Below, one piece after another: positions 8,872 through 17,122 of a DNA stretch of 64,000 nucleotides (positions are counted from its first letter, which is position 1; each line of letters begins with the position of its first letter). Below the pieces are notes generated by a model, which did no database searches, was not told where the DNA came from, and saw only the letters and a program-made list of their open reading frames with translations. Made by a program: the position numbers and the translations under genes. The DNA lies in the NCBI RefSeq assembly GCF_000702305.1, contig NZ_JNLC01000001.1:62001-126000 (forward strand). Reading direction: 5' to 3'. The stretch comes from Allobosea sp. 117. Lineage in GTDB: Bacteria; Pseudomonadota; Alphaproteobacteria; Rhizobiales; Xanthobacteraceae.

Positions 8872-9684
8872 CTATTCCACGGCGGCGACCTCATAGGTCC
8901 ATACCCGGAAGGACTTCAGCAGGTGGGGACCGAAGGAATTGATCAGCGGTATGTCGGTGGCGTCGCGGCCGCGGGCGACGACGATGCGGCCGATCCGCCG
9001 GGCGTTGTTGCGCGGATCGAAGGTGCGCCAGGCGCCGTCGAGATAGACTTCCATCCACGCGCTGAAATCCATCGGATCGACGACCGGCACGCCGATGTCG
9101 CCGAGATGCCCGTTCACATAGCGGGCCGGAATGTTGAGGCAGCGGCAGAAGGCGACGGCGAGATGCGCGTAGTCGCGGCAGACGCCGACGCGCTCGTGAT
9201 ACGCCTCGAAGGCGGTGCGGGTCGACCGCGCCTGCATGTAGTCGAACCTGATGTGCCCGTTGACGAAATCGCAGATCGCCTGGACCCGGCCCCAGCCGGG
9301 CTCTATCGCGCCGAACAGGTCCCAGGCGATCTGGCTCAGGCGATCGGTCTCGCAGTAGCGGCTGCCCATGAGATAGACGAGACACTCGTCCGGCAGCTCC
9401 GGCACCGGCACTTCACGTGCGGCGGGAAGCACGGGGTCGAGCTGGCCGTCATCCTCGATCGTGGCGTCGCCCCAGATCGTCAGGTCGCCGATCGGGGCGA
9501 CAAGCCGCCGGCACTTGTTGCCGAACAGGTCGCGATAGGTCGATGTCGGCACGTCAGGTGTGGTGAACACCGTTTCCGGCGCCCGGATATCGGCGGCGCG
9601 ATCCTCGTGGACGGACAACAGGCAGACAAGCGCGGTCGCCTGCTGGCACATCAACGTAATCTCATAGCCGTAGCGGATCAGCAT
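8872..9684 (-). CDS. Transglutaminase-like superfamily protein (possible variant triad)
   Basis: A 270-residue cytoplasmic protein. Residues 1-90 are the beta-rich region typical of this family, and the transglutaminase core spans about 125-230. The nucleophile Cys169 sits in 'RVGVCRDYAHL' and the Asp in 'TFDPRNN'. At the place where the core normally has HAW, the sequence reads 'DFSAWMEVYLDG', with Ser in the His position. The ATG at 9684 ('MLIRYGYEITLMCQQ') matches the family start; the open frame runs further upstream without support. Function in these bacteria is unknown (protease or amidase-like). A related but intact protein is encoded at 35332-36222. Confidence 0.82.
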   Translation of the reverse strand: MLIRYGYEITLMCQQATALVCLLSVHEDRAADIRAPETVFTTPDVPTSTYRDLFGNKCRRLVAPIGDLTIWGDATIEDDGQLDPVLPAAREVPVPELPDECLVYLMGSRYCETDRLSQIAWDLFGAIEPGWGRVQAICDFVNGHIRFDYMQARSTRTAFEAYHERVGVCRDYAHLAVAFCRCLNIPARYVNGHLGDIGVPVVDPMDFSAWMEVYLDGAWRTFDPRNNARRIGRIVVARGRDATDIPLINSFGPHLLKSFRVWTYEVAAVE

Positions 9685-9798
9685 GCGCGTTTCCCGGGAG
9701 CGTGAAGCCGCTTGCCGGAAATCGGCGGCAGTCAGCACGCGGACCCCACCGTACCACGAGCACCGCAATAACCATTGTACGTGACATGCGGCCGGGAT

Positions 9799-10539
9799 TC
9801 ACATCCCGACGCGGCCGAAGCCAGGTATCTTGATACCCGGCCGGCGCAGGTCGAGGCCGGCGACGGCGCCGAGGACGTTCAGCTCGACGCCCTCCACCCA
9901 GGCGAGGGTGAAGCCGCCATAGCCGGCGAGCGACACGCGGATGCCGGTGCGCGAGGGCGAGAGGCCGAACCAACCGCCGTCGAGCGGATAGTCCTTGCCG
10001 ATGGCGGTCGGCGGCAGCGCGGCGCCCATCTCCGGTACGGCGGCGATGACCGAGGCGACGAAGGTGTTCGAGTTCGGCCCCGGCCAGGCCGCATAGTCGC
10101 CGGCGTGGCTGTAGGGATAGGCGCCGACCGCCGCGCGGATGCGGGGGATCAGCTTCGCAGCGGCCTCGCCGTCCACGGCGAAGACGGGCTCCGGCGCGTG
10201 GCCGAACCAGCGCCCGTCCGGCGGATAGGCGTTACGGCGAATCGGCATGCCCCAGCCGACCTTGTCGAAGCGCTCGTAGTGCCCGCCCGCCTCCTTCAGC
10301 ACGATCCAGCTATGAACGGCGAAGATGCCGCGCCATCGTCCGACGCGGGCGGCGTAGATGCGCACCATGGCGGCAGGGTTCTCCGCGGCGGGCGGCAGGG
10401 TGCCGGTGCTGGACCAGTCGGCGGCGTACCAGTTCGTCTCGAAGTCGCCGTCGCGCCACTGCACCAGCGCATGGGCGCCGAGCGGCAAGGCGAACAGGAT
10501 GAGAAAGGCGAGCGTGGCAATGCGCAGCGGGCGAAGCAT
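9799..10539 (-). CDS. DUF3750 domain protein
   Basis: A 246-residue protein with an N-terminal membrane segment (residues 5-24, 'IATLAFLILFALPLGAHAL'), so probably inner-membrane anchored with a periplasmic body. The body carries the DUF3750 signature: 'WYAADWSSTG', 'YAARVGRWRGIFAVHSWIVLK', 'GPNSNTFVA' and a C-terminal 'LNVLGAVAGLDLRRPGIKIPGFGRVG'. The pattern of a conserved His, then Asn/Ser and Cys-free core, resembles a permuted hydrolase fold, but no activity is known. The chosen start gives a normal signal anchor. It is divergent from mntH. Confidence 0.8.
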   Translation of the reverse strand: MLRPLRIATLAFLILFALPLGAHALVQWRDGDFETNWYAADWSSTGTLPPAAENPAAMVRIYAARVGRWRGIFAVHSWIVLKEAGGHYERFDKVGWGMPIRRNAYPPDGRWFGHAPEPVFAVDGEAAAKLIPRIRAAVGAYPYSHAGDYAAWPGPNSNTFVASVIAAVPEMGAALPPTAIGKDYPLDGGWFGLSPSRTGIRVSLAGYGGFTLAWVEGVELNVLGAVAGLDLRRPGIKIPGFGRVGM

Positions 10540-10612
10540 TGCCGACAGAATGCCGCCAATTCCGGCGGAATCATAGCGGGCGCAACGGTTTGCAGCGCGG
10601 GTCGCAGCTAGA

Positions 10613-10627
10613 TGCAAATCATTCGCA
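10613..10627. promoter_or_regulatory. Mur/Fur-type box 1
   Basis: TGCAAAT-C-ATTCGCA is a 7-1-7 dyad of the kind bound by the alphaproteobacterial manganese regulator Mur (Fur family). It lies 21 bases before the putative -35 element of mntH, 118 bases before its start codon, and 74 bases upstream of the divergent DUF3750 gene. Confidence 0.65.
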
Positions 10628-10633
10628 ATACCA

Positions 10634-10662
10634 TTGACAGGGCAGCACGGCTTGCCCATTCT
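10634..10662 (+). promoter_or_regulatory. Putative sigma-70-type promoter of mntH
   Basis: TTGACA at 10634-10639 is a perfect -35 element. With 17 bases of spacing the -10 would be CATTCT, a poor match, so the exact -10 is uncertain. The promoter lies between the two Mur boxes, with box 2 covering the expected transcription start. Confidence 0.5.
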
Positions 10663-10665
10663 TAA

Positions 10666-10680
10666 TGCGAATGGTTCGCA
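10666..10680. promoter_or_regulatory. Mur/Fur-type box 2
   Basis: TGCGAAT-G-GTTCGCA contains the perfect dyad TGCGAA-N3-TTCGCA. Its centre is 53 bases from that of box 1, about five helical turns, so two dimers would sit on the same DNA face. It overlaps the expected start of mntH transcription, as required for repression by metal-loaded Mur. Confidence 0.7.
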
Positions 10681-10730
10681 TGTGCGATTGCTTGCGGCGG
10701 GGCATTGGCTGCGCGCGCGGAGAGGCGGGA

Positions 10731-12077
10731 ATGAGCATGCTGGAGCGGCTGGGTGGTGGTGCGGACCTCGGCTGGCGGCGGGAGCGGGGGGACCCGGCCC
10801 TGTCGGAGGTGCACGGCTCGATCGCGGTGCCGAAGCGCTCCGGCCTGTGGCGCGTCTTCGCCTTCATGGGGCCGGGCTATCTCGTCGCCACCGGCTATAT
10901 GGACCCCGGAAACTGGGCGACCTCGCTCGCCGGCGGCTCGAAGTTCGGCTACGGGCTGCTCACCGTCGCGCTGCTCTCCAACATGATCGCCATCCTCCTG
11001 CAGGCGCTGTGCTCGCGGCTCGGCGTCGCCTCGGGGCGCGATCTCGCGCAGGCCTGCCGCGACGGCTTTCCGCGTCCGGTAGCGTGGGTGCTGTGGGTGC
11101 TGGCGGAAGCCGCCATCTGCGCCACCGACCTCGCCGAGGTGATCGGCACGGCGATCGGCCTCAACCTCCTGTTCGGCATTCCTCTGGAGCTCGGCGTGGT
11201 GCTGACCGCACTCGACGTGTTCCTCATATTGTGGCTGCAGAATCTCGGCTTCCGCTGGATCGAGGCGCTGGTGGTGGCGCTGCTCGCGGTCATCGCTGCC
11301 TGCTTCGGCATCCAGATTGCGATGGCCGATCCCGACTGGGGGCAGGTGATCCGTGGCTTCGCGCCGACCACCGAGATCGTGCGCAACCCGGACATGCTCT
11401 ATCTGGCGCTCGGCATCCTCGGCGCGACGGTGATGCCGCACAATCTCTATCTGCACTCGGCGATCGTGCAGACGCGGCGCCACGACGGCACGGAGAGCGG
11501 CAAGCGCGAGGCGATCAAGCTCGCCACCCTCGATTCGACCGTGGCGCTGATGTTCGCGCTCACCATCAACGCCTCGATCCTGATCCTCGCCGCCAGCGCC
11601 TTCCATCATGGCGGCGTCGGCGAGGTGACCGATCTCGGCAAGGCGCACGAGCTGCTCAATCCGCTGCTCGGCTCGACGCTGGCGCCGACCCTGTTCGCCA
11701 TCGCGCTGCTGTGCTGCGGCCTCAACTCGACGGTGACCGCCACCATCGCCGGCCAGGCGGTGATGGAAGGCTTCCTTCAGATCAAGCTGGCGCCGTGGCT
11801 GAGGCGCCTGATCACCCGCGGCATCGCCATCGTGCCGGCGGCGGGCGTCACCATCGCCTATGGCGAGAGCGGGGCGGGCGCGCTGCTGATCCTCAGCCAG
11901 GTGATCCTCAGCCTGCAACTGCCCTTCGCCATCGTGCCTCTGATCGTGTTCACCGCCGACAAGCGCAAGATGGGCATCTTCACCGCGCCGCTGTGGCAGA
12001 CCGTGCTCGCGGCCATCGCGGCGGCGCTGATCATCAGCCTCAACATCAAGCTGCTGTTCGACCTCGCCACCGGCTGA
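10731..12077 (+). CDS. mntH: Mn2+/divalent metal importer (Nramp family)
   Basis: A 448-residue, roughly 11-helix inner-membrane proton-coupled importer of Mn2+ (and Fe2+). The metal-site motifs are intact: DPGN at residues 58-61 (helix 1) and MPHN at 235-238 (helix 6). The ATG at 10731 follows GAGGCGGGA directly. Two Mur-type boxes and a TTGACA element upstream indicate repression by manganese through a Fur-family regulator. It is a single-gene unit divergent from the DUF3750 gene. Confidence 0.95.
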   Translation: MSMLERLGGGADLGWRRERGDPALSEVHGSIAVPKRSGLWRVFAFMGPGYLVATGYMDPGNWATSLAGGSKFGYGLLTVALLSNMIAILLQALCSRLGVASGRDLAQACRDGFPRPVAWVLWVLAEAAICATDLAEVIGTAIGLNLLFGIPLELGVVLTALDVFLILWLQNLGFRWIEALVVALLAVIAACFGIQIAMADPDWGQVIRGFAPTTEIVRNPDMLYLALGILGATVMPHNLYLHSAIVQTRRHDGTESGKREAIKLATLDSTVALMFALTINASILILAASAFHHGGVGEVTDLGKAHELLNPLLGSTLAPTLFAIALLCCGLNSTVTATIAGQAVMEGFLQIKLAPWLRRLITRGIAIVPAAGVTIAYGESGAGALLILSQVILSLQLPFAIVPLIVFTADKRKMGIFTAPLWQTVLAAIAAALIISLNIKLLFDLATG

Positions 12078-12186
12078 CCCACGTTCGCGCGGTATTGAGG
12101 CGGGGGCGACCAAGGTCCGGCTTGCCGGCCTCCCCATCGCAAGCTCCCATGCTAGGCTGTCGTCACCGGCATGGCATGGGGGCCAG

Positions 12187-13563
12187 ATGAACGCCTCGAA
12201 CACGAGTTTCTTCGGTGATCTGCTCGGCACCATCGCCGAGCGCGGCCGCGCGCTGCTGGACATGGGGCGCGACAAGAAGCCGGCCGGCGCCGTGCGCGCC
12301 GCCACCATGGTCGCGTCCTGCGAGCAGCTTCTCTCGGGCAAGGGCGAGGCCTCCGGCGTCGCGCTGGCGCGGGAGATCCTGCAATCCTACGCCCGGCTGA
12401 AGACGGGCGAGCGCATCGCCTTCTTCGAGGCGCTGCACGATGTGTTCGGGCCGGACAGGGACCGGCTCGACAAGGCGATCGCCGCCTATGGCGCCAAGCC
12501 GGGCGACCGCACCGCCGGCGAACTGCACGCGGCGAGCGAGCCGCGCCGGCAGGAACTCTTCCGTCGCTTCAATCTCGCGCCGGGGGGGACCGCCAATCTC
12601 GTCGCCATGCGCGGGCATCTGCTCGACATTCTCGGCCGGCGGACCGATCTGGTGGCGGTCGACCGCGATTTCACGCATCTCTTCACGTCATGGTTCAATC
12701 GGGGGTTCCTCGTGCTGCGCCGGATCGACTGGTCGACGCCCGCGAGCGTTCTTGAGAAGATCATCCGCTACGAGGCGGTGCACGCCATCCGCGACTGGAA
12801 CGACCTGCGCGCGCGCGTCGACAGCCCGGACCGGCGCTGCTACGCCTTCTTCCATCCGGCGCTGGTCGACGAGCCGCTGATCTTCGTCGAGGTGGCGCTG
12901 ATGAAGGACGCGCCGGGCGCCATTGCGCCGATACTGGAGGAGGGGCGCACCCCGCTCGATCCGGCCAAGGCGGGCGTCGCCGTGTTCTATTCCATCTCCA
13001 ACTGCCAGCCGGGGCTCGGCGGGGTGAGCTTCGGCAATTTCCTCATCAAGCAGGTGCTGGAGGAGATCTCGCGCGAGCTGCCGAACCTCAAGACCTTCGT
13101 CACGCTCTCCCCGGTGCCCGGCTTCCGAGCCTGGATCGAGGGCGAGCGGCGCAACGAGGCCTCGGTCGCACTCACGGCGGCCGACCGCGAGGCGCTGGCG
13201 GCACTCGACGCGCCGGGCCTCGAGATGGACGCCGACCGGCAGGCGCAACTCGCGCCGGTGCTGAGCGCCTTGGCGGCGCATTTCTTCCTGATCGGGCGCA
13301 CGGCCAAGGGCCGACCGCTCGATCCGGTGGCCCGCTTCCATCTCGGCAACGGGGCGCGGCTGGAGCGGATCAACCCGTTCGGCGACCTCTCGCCCAAGGG
13401 CATCAAGCAGGCGGCCGGGCTGATGGTGAACTACCGCTACGTGCCCGAGGAGATCGAGGCCAACCACGAGGCCTTCTTCGACAAGGGGCAGGTCGTCGCC
13501 AGCCCGGCGGTGCGCAAGCTGCTGCGCGCCGGTACGCAGCAAAGGGCGCTGGTGGCGAATTGA
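12187..13563 (+). CDS. Malonyl-CoA decarboxylase
   Basis: A 458-residue enzyme that converts malonyl-CoA to acetyl-CoA and CO2. It has the all-helical N-terminal domain (about 1-160) followed by the GNAT-like catalytic domain. Recognisable blocks are 'RRIDWSTPASVLEKIIRYEAVHAI', 'YAFFHPALVDEPLIFVEVAL', 'FYSISNCQPGLGGVSFGNFLIK' and 'FHLGNGARLERINPFGDLS', the last holding the catalytic His region. In rhizobia the enzyme is called MatA and pairs with MatB and MatC; neither is beside it here, so a housekeeping or organic-acid role is inferred. Confidence 0.92.
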   Translation: MNASNTSFFGDLLGTIAERGRALLDMGRDKKPAGAVRAATMVASCEQLLSGKGEASGVALAREILQSYARLKTGERIAFFEALHDVFGPDRDRLDKAIAAYGAKPGDRTAGELHAASEPRRQELFRRFNLAPGGTANLVAMRGHLLDILGRRTDLVAVDRDFTHLFTSWFNRGFLVLRRIDWSTPASVLEKIIRYEAVHAIRDWNDLRARVDSPDRRCYAFFHPALVDEPLIFVEVALMKDAPGAIAPILEEGRTPLDPAKAGVAVFYSISNCQPGLGGVSFGNFLIKQVLEEISRELPNLKTFVTLSPVPGFRAWIEGERRNEASVALTAADREALAALDAPGLEMDADRQAQLAPVLSALAAHFFLIGRTAKGRPLDPVARFHLGNGARLERINPFGDLSPKGIKQAAGLMVNYRYVPEEIEANHEAFFDKGQVVASPAVRKLLRAGTQQRALVAN

Positions 13564-13597
13564 AGCGCGGCCGAGCACGCTTCGTGCATCGCCGTGT

Positions 13598-14920
13598 ATG
13601 AAGCAATCCGGTGAATGGCGGGCGAAGGCGGGGGCCGGCGCGGTGAGGCGATCGATCGAGTTGCGCGCGCGGTTCGAGCGGAACGGCAATAGCGCGCGCA
13701 CGGTACTGGAATTCGGCGGCGACTCTCCGCCGACGCCCGACATCTATTTCGCCTTCGAAGGGCCGGCGGTGCCCACCGCTATGCCGCATGGCGGGTTCGC
13801 CGTTCTGGCCGCCCTGCCGCTCGCGATGCGCCTCGACATGGACATCGTGGTGGACCTGCCGGTCGAGCGTTCGCTGCTCGAAAACATCGACGCCTATCAG
13901 GTGGCGTGGTCGCGCTGGCGGCCGGACCTGTTCCGCCCGGTGGGCATCCGTGTCGGCGAGGAGACGGTGACGCCACCGAACGGCTCGCGCCGGGCCATCG
14001 CCTCCTTCTCCGGCGGGCTGGACGCCACCTACACAATCCACGCGCACCGGCGCCGCCTACTGGGGCGCCGCAGCCTCGACATAGAGGCCGCGGTGCTGGT
14101 GCAGGGCTTCGACCTGCCGCTGGACCGGCCCGACATCTTCGCCGCCGCCCATGCGTCCTGCGAACGCATCCTGTCGCATTACGACGTGCCGCTCAGCATC
14201 GTGCGAACCAACTGGCGGGAGGTCTGCGTCGATTGGGAGATGACCTTCGCCCTGGCCGTCGCCACCGTGCTGAGCCAGTTCCGCGCCGATTTCGGCTTCG
14301 GCGTCTACAGCGCCGATCTCGCCTATGCCCACGAGGTCATGCCGTGGGGCAGCAACTCCTCCACCAATGCGCTGCTGACCTCGTCCGGCTTCCCGATCGT
14401 CTGCACCGGCTTCGAGGCGAGCCGCACCCGAAAGGCGGCCGTGGTGGGGGGCGAGCGGCCGGTGCTGGAGAATCTGCGGGTCTGCTGGGAGAGGCCGGAG
14501 AGCCTCGGCAATTGCGGGGTTTGCGAGAAGTGCCGGCGCACCAAGCTCAACTTCCTCGCCGCCGGGGTGGACGCAGTGCCCGCGCTCGGCCCCATGCCGA
14601 CGGTGGAGGAGGTGCGCTCCATCCGCACCAAGAGCCCGATCTCGCGCTACCGCAACATCGTGGATGACGGCGATTGGTCGACCTGGCCCGAGATGCGGGC
14701 GGCGGTTGAGCATGTCATCGCCAGCAATCCGGCCAATACGAATCAGATATTCGCGGCGCCGTGGATTCCGCCGGCATCCAGGCAGGGGCCGGATGCGCCG
14801 ACACCCATTCCCGCCCTGTCCGCACCTGCGCAGACGCAAGTCGGTTCCGCGGGCACGCCTCCCGCATCATGGGCGCGGCTGAAAGCCCTGCTGCGCGCCC
14901 TGCCGACCGCGATCGGCTAG
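13598..14920 (+). CDS. PP-loop ATPase protein with QueC-like zinc site, function unknown
   Basis: A 440-residue soluble protein. Residues 136-142 (SFSGGLD) form a PP-loop, the signature of N-type ATP pyrophosphatases that adenylate substrates. Residues 296-312 contain Cys-x9-Cys-x2-Cys-x2-Cys ('GNCGVCEKCRRTK'), a zinc site much like that of the preQ0 synthase QueC. The first 120 residues form an extra beta-rich domain absent from QueC, and the last 70 are Pro/Ala-rich. It starts 34 bases after the malonyl-CoA decarboxylase gene and ends before a palindromic element. It is not QueC itself (wrong length, different core spacing). A substrate cannot be named. Confidence 0.75.
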   Translation: MKQSGEWRAKAGAGAVRRSIELRARFERNGNSARTVLEFGGDSPPTPDIYFAFEGPAVPTAMPHGGFAVLAALPLAMRLDMDIVVDLPVERSLLENIDAYQVAWSRWRPDLFRPVGIRVGEETVTPPNGSRRAIASFSGGLDATYTIHAHRRRLLGRRSLDIEAAVLVQGFDLPLDRPDIFAAAHASCERILSHYDVPLSIVRTNWREVCVDWEMTFALAVATVLSQFRADFGFGVYSADLAYAHEVMPWGSNSSTNALLTSSGFPIVCTGFEASRTRKAAVVGGERPVLENLRVCWERPESLGNCGVCEKCRRTKLNFLAAGVDAVPALGPMPTVEEVRSIRTKSPISRYRNIVDDGDWSTWPEMRAAVEHVIASNPANTNQIFAAPWIPPASRQGPDAPTPIPALSAPAQTQVGSAGTPPASWARLKALLRALPTAIG

Positions 14921-14961
14921 CCCCATCCGGACGATCGGGAAGCGCCATGATCCATTGAGCT

Positions 14962-15011
14962 GGAGCATGTTCTCATCGCAAAGGCCCGCCGGCCTTCGCG
15001 GAACATGCTCC
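14962..15011. repeat. Long palindromic repeat of the GAGCATGTTC type
   Basis: GGAGCATGTTC at 14962-14972 is exactly matched by GAACATGCTCC at 15001-15011, and the interior CGCAAAGGCC/GGCCTTCGCG arms continue the dyad with one mismatch. It could terminate the PP-loop gene. A relative lies at 51624-51675. Similar 'GAGCATGTTCCG...' palindromes are widespread intergenic repeats in Hyphomicrobiales. Confidence 0.75.
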
Positions 15012-15086
15012 GACAGGCGGCGCCGGCGGGGGCCGTCTTGACACCGGAGCCGGCTCGTTGCCCTTTGACGCCCCCGGAGGGACAGC

Positions 15087-16310
15087 ATGCGATTTCTTCC
15101 CCATCTGCTGAAGCGCTTCATCCGCAATGGCCGGCTGACGGTCGTCGCGCCGGACGGCACGCGCGACGTCTATGGTTCGGGGGAGGGCGGGCCGAGTGTC
15201 ACGATTCGGCTCCATGACGACAAGCTCGACCGCGAGCTGTTCTTCAACCCGGAGCTGGTGGCGGCCGAGGCCTATATGGACGGGCGGCTGACCTTCGAGG
15301 ACGGCTCGGGCGTGTACGACTTCCTGCTGCTGTTCTCGGTGAACCGCACCGGCCTCGCCTCGCACCCGGTGCAGCAGGCGCTGCGCAAGGCGTGGCGGGG
15401 GCTGAAGCGCTGGCACCAGTCGAATCCGCTCGGCCGCGCGGCGAAGAACGCGCAGAGCCATTACGACCATCCGCCGGAGTTCTACCGGCTCTGGCTCGAC
15501 AGCCAGATGATCTATTCCTGCGCCTATTTCCCTGACCCCGAGGCCTCGCTGGAGGAGGCGCAGCACGCCAAGCTCCGGCACATCGCCGCGAAATTGAAGC
15601 TCGAGCCCGGCATGCGGGTCGCCGAGATCGGCTCGGGCTGGGGCGCGCTCGCCATCTATCTCGCGCAGCAGGGCGCGCATGTCACCGCCATCAACGTCGC
15701 CACCGAGCAGCTCGCGGAATCACGCAAGCGCGCCGAGGCGGCGGGCGTCGCCGACCGCATCACCTTCTTCGAGCGCGACTACCGCGAGCTCACCGGCACC
15801 TTCGACCGCGTCGTTTCGGTCGGCATGATGGAGCATGTCGGCGTCAATCATTTCGACGACTATTTCAGCACCGTGAAGCGGCTGCTGGTGCCCGGCGGAT
15901 TTGCGATGATCCACGCCATCGGGCGTATGTCGCCGCCCGGCTCCACCGGGCCGTTCATCCGCAAATACATCTTCCCCGGCGGCTATGTGCCGGCGCTGTC
16001 CGAGGTCTTTGCATCGCTCGAGCGGGTGGGGCTGTGGGCGGGGGACTGCGAAATCCTGCGCCTGCACTACTATTGGACCATCAAGCACTGGCGCGAGAAC
16101 TTCGAGGCCAGGCGCGCCGAGGTGGTCGCCATGATGGGCGAGCGCTTCGCGCGGATGTGGGAGTTCTATCTCGTCGCCGTCGAGCTCGGCTTCCTGCACG
16201 GCTCGAACATGGTGTTCCAGCTTCTGCTGGCCAACGAACGCGACGCCGTGCCGGTGATCCGCGACTTCATCACCGACGACGAACGGGCGCTGGCGGCGAC
16301 GGGACAGTAG
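15087..16310 (+). CDS. cfa: Cyclopropane-fatty-acyl-phospholipid synthase
   Basis: A 407-residue SAM-dependent methyltransferase that converts cis double bonds of membrane phospholipid acyl chains to cyclopropane rings. The SAM motif 'VAEIGSGWGALAIYLA' lies near residue 178, preceded by 'HYDHPPEFYRLWLDSQMIYSCAYF' and followed by 'ERDYRELTGTFDRVVSVGMMEHVG'. 'FIRKYIFPGGYVPALSEV' and a C-terminal YYWTIKHW block complete the CFAS signature. It begins after the palindromic repeat and converges on the TetR gene, with a 9-base gap. Confidence 0.94.
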   Translation: MRFLPHLLKRFIRNGRLTVVAPDGTRDVYGSGEGGPSVTIRLHDDKLDRELFFNPELVAAEAYMDGRLTFEDGSGVYDFLLLFSVNRTGLASHPVQQALRKAWRGLKRWHQSNPLGRAAKNAQSHYDHPPEFYRLWLDSQMIYSCAYFPDPEASLEEAQHAKLRHIAAKLKLEPGMRVAEIGSGWGALAIYLAQQGAHVTAINVATEQLAESRKRAEAAGVADRITFFERDYRELTGTFDRVVSVGMMEHVGVNHFDDYFSTVKRLLVPGGFAMIHAIGRMSPPGSTGPFIRKYIFPGGYVPALSEVFASLERVGLWAGDCEILRLHYYWTIKHWRENFEARRAEVVAMMGERFARMWEFYLVAVELGFLHGSNMVFQLLLANERDAVPVIRDFITDDERALAATGQ

Positions 16311-16319
16311 CTCCCGGTG

Positions 16320-16988
16320 TCAGGCTGCGGGCTTCGTCCCATAGGCGGCGAGGAACACCTTCACGCCACTGGAGACGGTGCGCTCGATCTTCTCCTCGAC
16401 CGGCTGCGTGTCGCCACCGAACAGCAGGCCCTTCACGATATTGCCCTGGCACAAATTGAAGAACTGGTAGGCGGCCATCTCGCAGTCCTCGACGGCGAGA
16501 TGCCCAAGCTCGGTCTGGCGCGCCAGCAGATCGGCGAGGCGGCGCCCGCCATAGCAGGGGCCGGTCTCGAAGAAGGTGCGTCCGACCGCCGGGAATTTCT
16601 CGGCGACGCCCATCACCATCCGCACCATGCGGATGTGGTCGGGGCGCACCATCATGGTCATGAAGGACACGCCGATGCGATGCAGTAGGCTGGCGACGTC
16701 GGGATCGGAATCATCGATCTCCCACAGCCGCTCGGCCGACTGCCGGCGATCCGCCTCGACGAGGGCCTGGAAGAGGTCTTCCTTGCTGTCAAAATAGACG
16801 TAGATCGTCGCCTTCGAGACCGAGCCCGCGCGGGCGATCTCGTCCATGCTCGCGCCATCGAAGCCCTTGTCGAAGAAAACCCGGCGCGCGCCGTCGATGA
16901 TGTCGCGGCGTTTCTTCGCTTCCGGCTCGGCTCGTTCGGCCGCGGGAGCGATCACGGCTGCGGCGCTGCTGCTCGAATGGGTCATCAT
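16320..16988 (-). CDS. TetR-family repressor of the adjacent efflux genes
   Basis: A 222-residue dimeric DNA-binding repressor. The helix-turn-helix lies at about residues 27-75 ('RDIIDGARRVFFDKGFDGASMDEIA', 'SVSKATIYVYFDSKEDLF'); the rest is the all-helical ligand-binding domain, similar to the AcrR C-terminal group. It is divergent from the HlyD/MFS pump genes, and the 134-base gap holds two identical dyads that are almost certainly its operators. The ligand is unknown. Confidence 0.9.
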   Translation of the reverse strand: MMTHSSSSAAAVIAPAAERAEPEAKKRRDIIDGARRVFFDKGFDGASMDEIARAGSVSKATIYVYFDSKEDLFQALVEADRRQSAERLWEIDDSDPDVASLLHRIGVSFMTMMVRPDHIRMVRMVMGVAEKFPAVGRTFFETGPCYGGRRLADLLARQTELGHLAVEDCEMAAYQFFNLCQGNIVKGLLFGGDTQPVEEKIERTVSSGVKVFLAAYGTKPAA

Positions 16989-17003
16989 GGCCTCCAGAAA
17001 TCG

Positions 17004-17032
17004 TGAATAGGTCTATCCCGGTGCGATGTCAA
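17004..17032 (-). promoter_or_regulatory. Sigma-70-type promoter of the tetR gene
   Basis: On the minus strand: TTGACA, 17 bases, TATTCA. The predicted start lies only about 10 bases before the ATG, with the CTGGAGG ribosome-binding site in between. Operator 1 begins 9 bases upstream of the -35 element, consistent with autoregulation. Confidence 0.65.
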
Positions 17033-17037
17033 AGAAT

Positions 17038-17065
17038 TTGACTAAACCGTTTAGTTTGATATGGT
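17038..17065 (+). promoter_or_regulatory. Putative promoter of the efflux operon
   Basis: TTGACT at 17038-17043, 16 bases, TATGGT at 17060-17065. Operator 1 fills the space between the two hexamers and operator 2 lies just downstream of the start site, so a bound repressor would exclude RNA polymerase. Confidence 0.55.
17041..17055. promoter_or_regulatory. TetR operator 1
   Basis: ACTAAAC-C-GTTTAGT, a perfect 7-1-7 dyad, located between the -35 and -10 elements of the pump promoter. Confidence 0.85.
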
Positions 17066-17079
17066 GCACTCCGCAATTC

Positions 17080-17094
17080 ACTAAACCGTTTAGT
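17080..17094. promoter_or_regulatory. TetR operator 2
   Basis: An identical copy of ACTAAAC-C-GTTTAGT, centred 39 bases from operator 1. Two identical perfect dyads between divergent regulator and target genes make this a high-confidence operator pair. Confidence 0.85.
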
Positions 17095-17122
17095 TCGAGA
17101 CACGTAGGTCGGAGGCGGGCAC

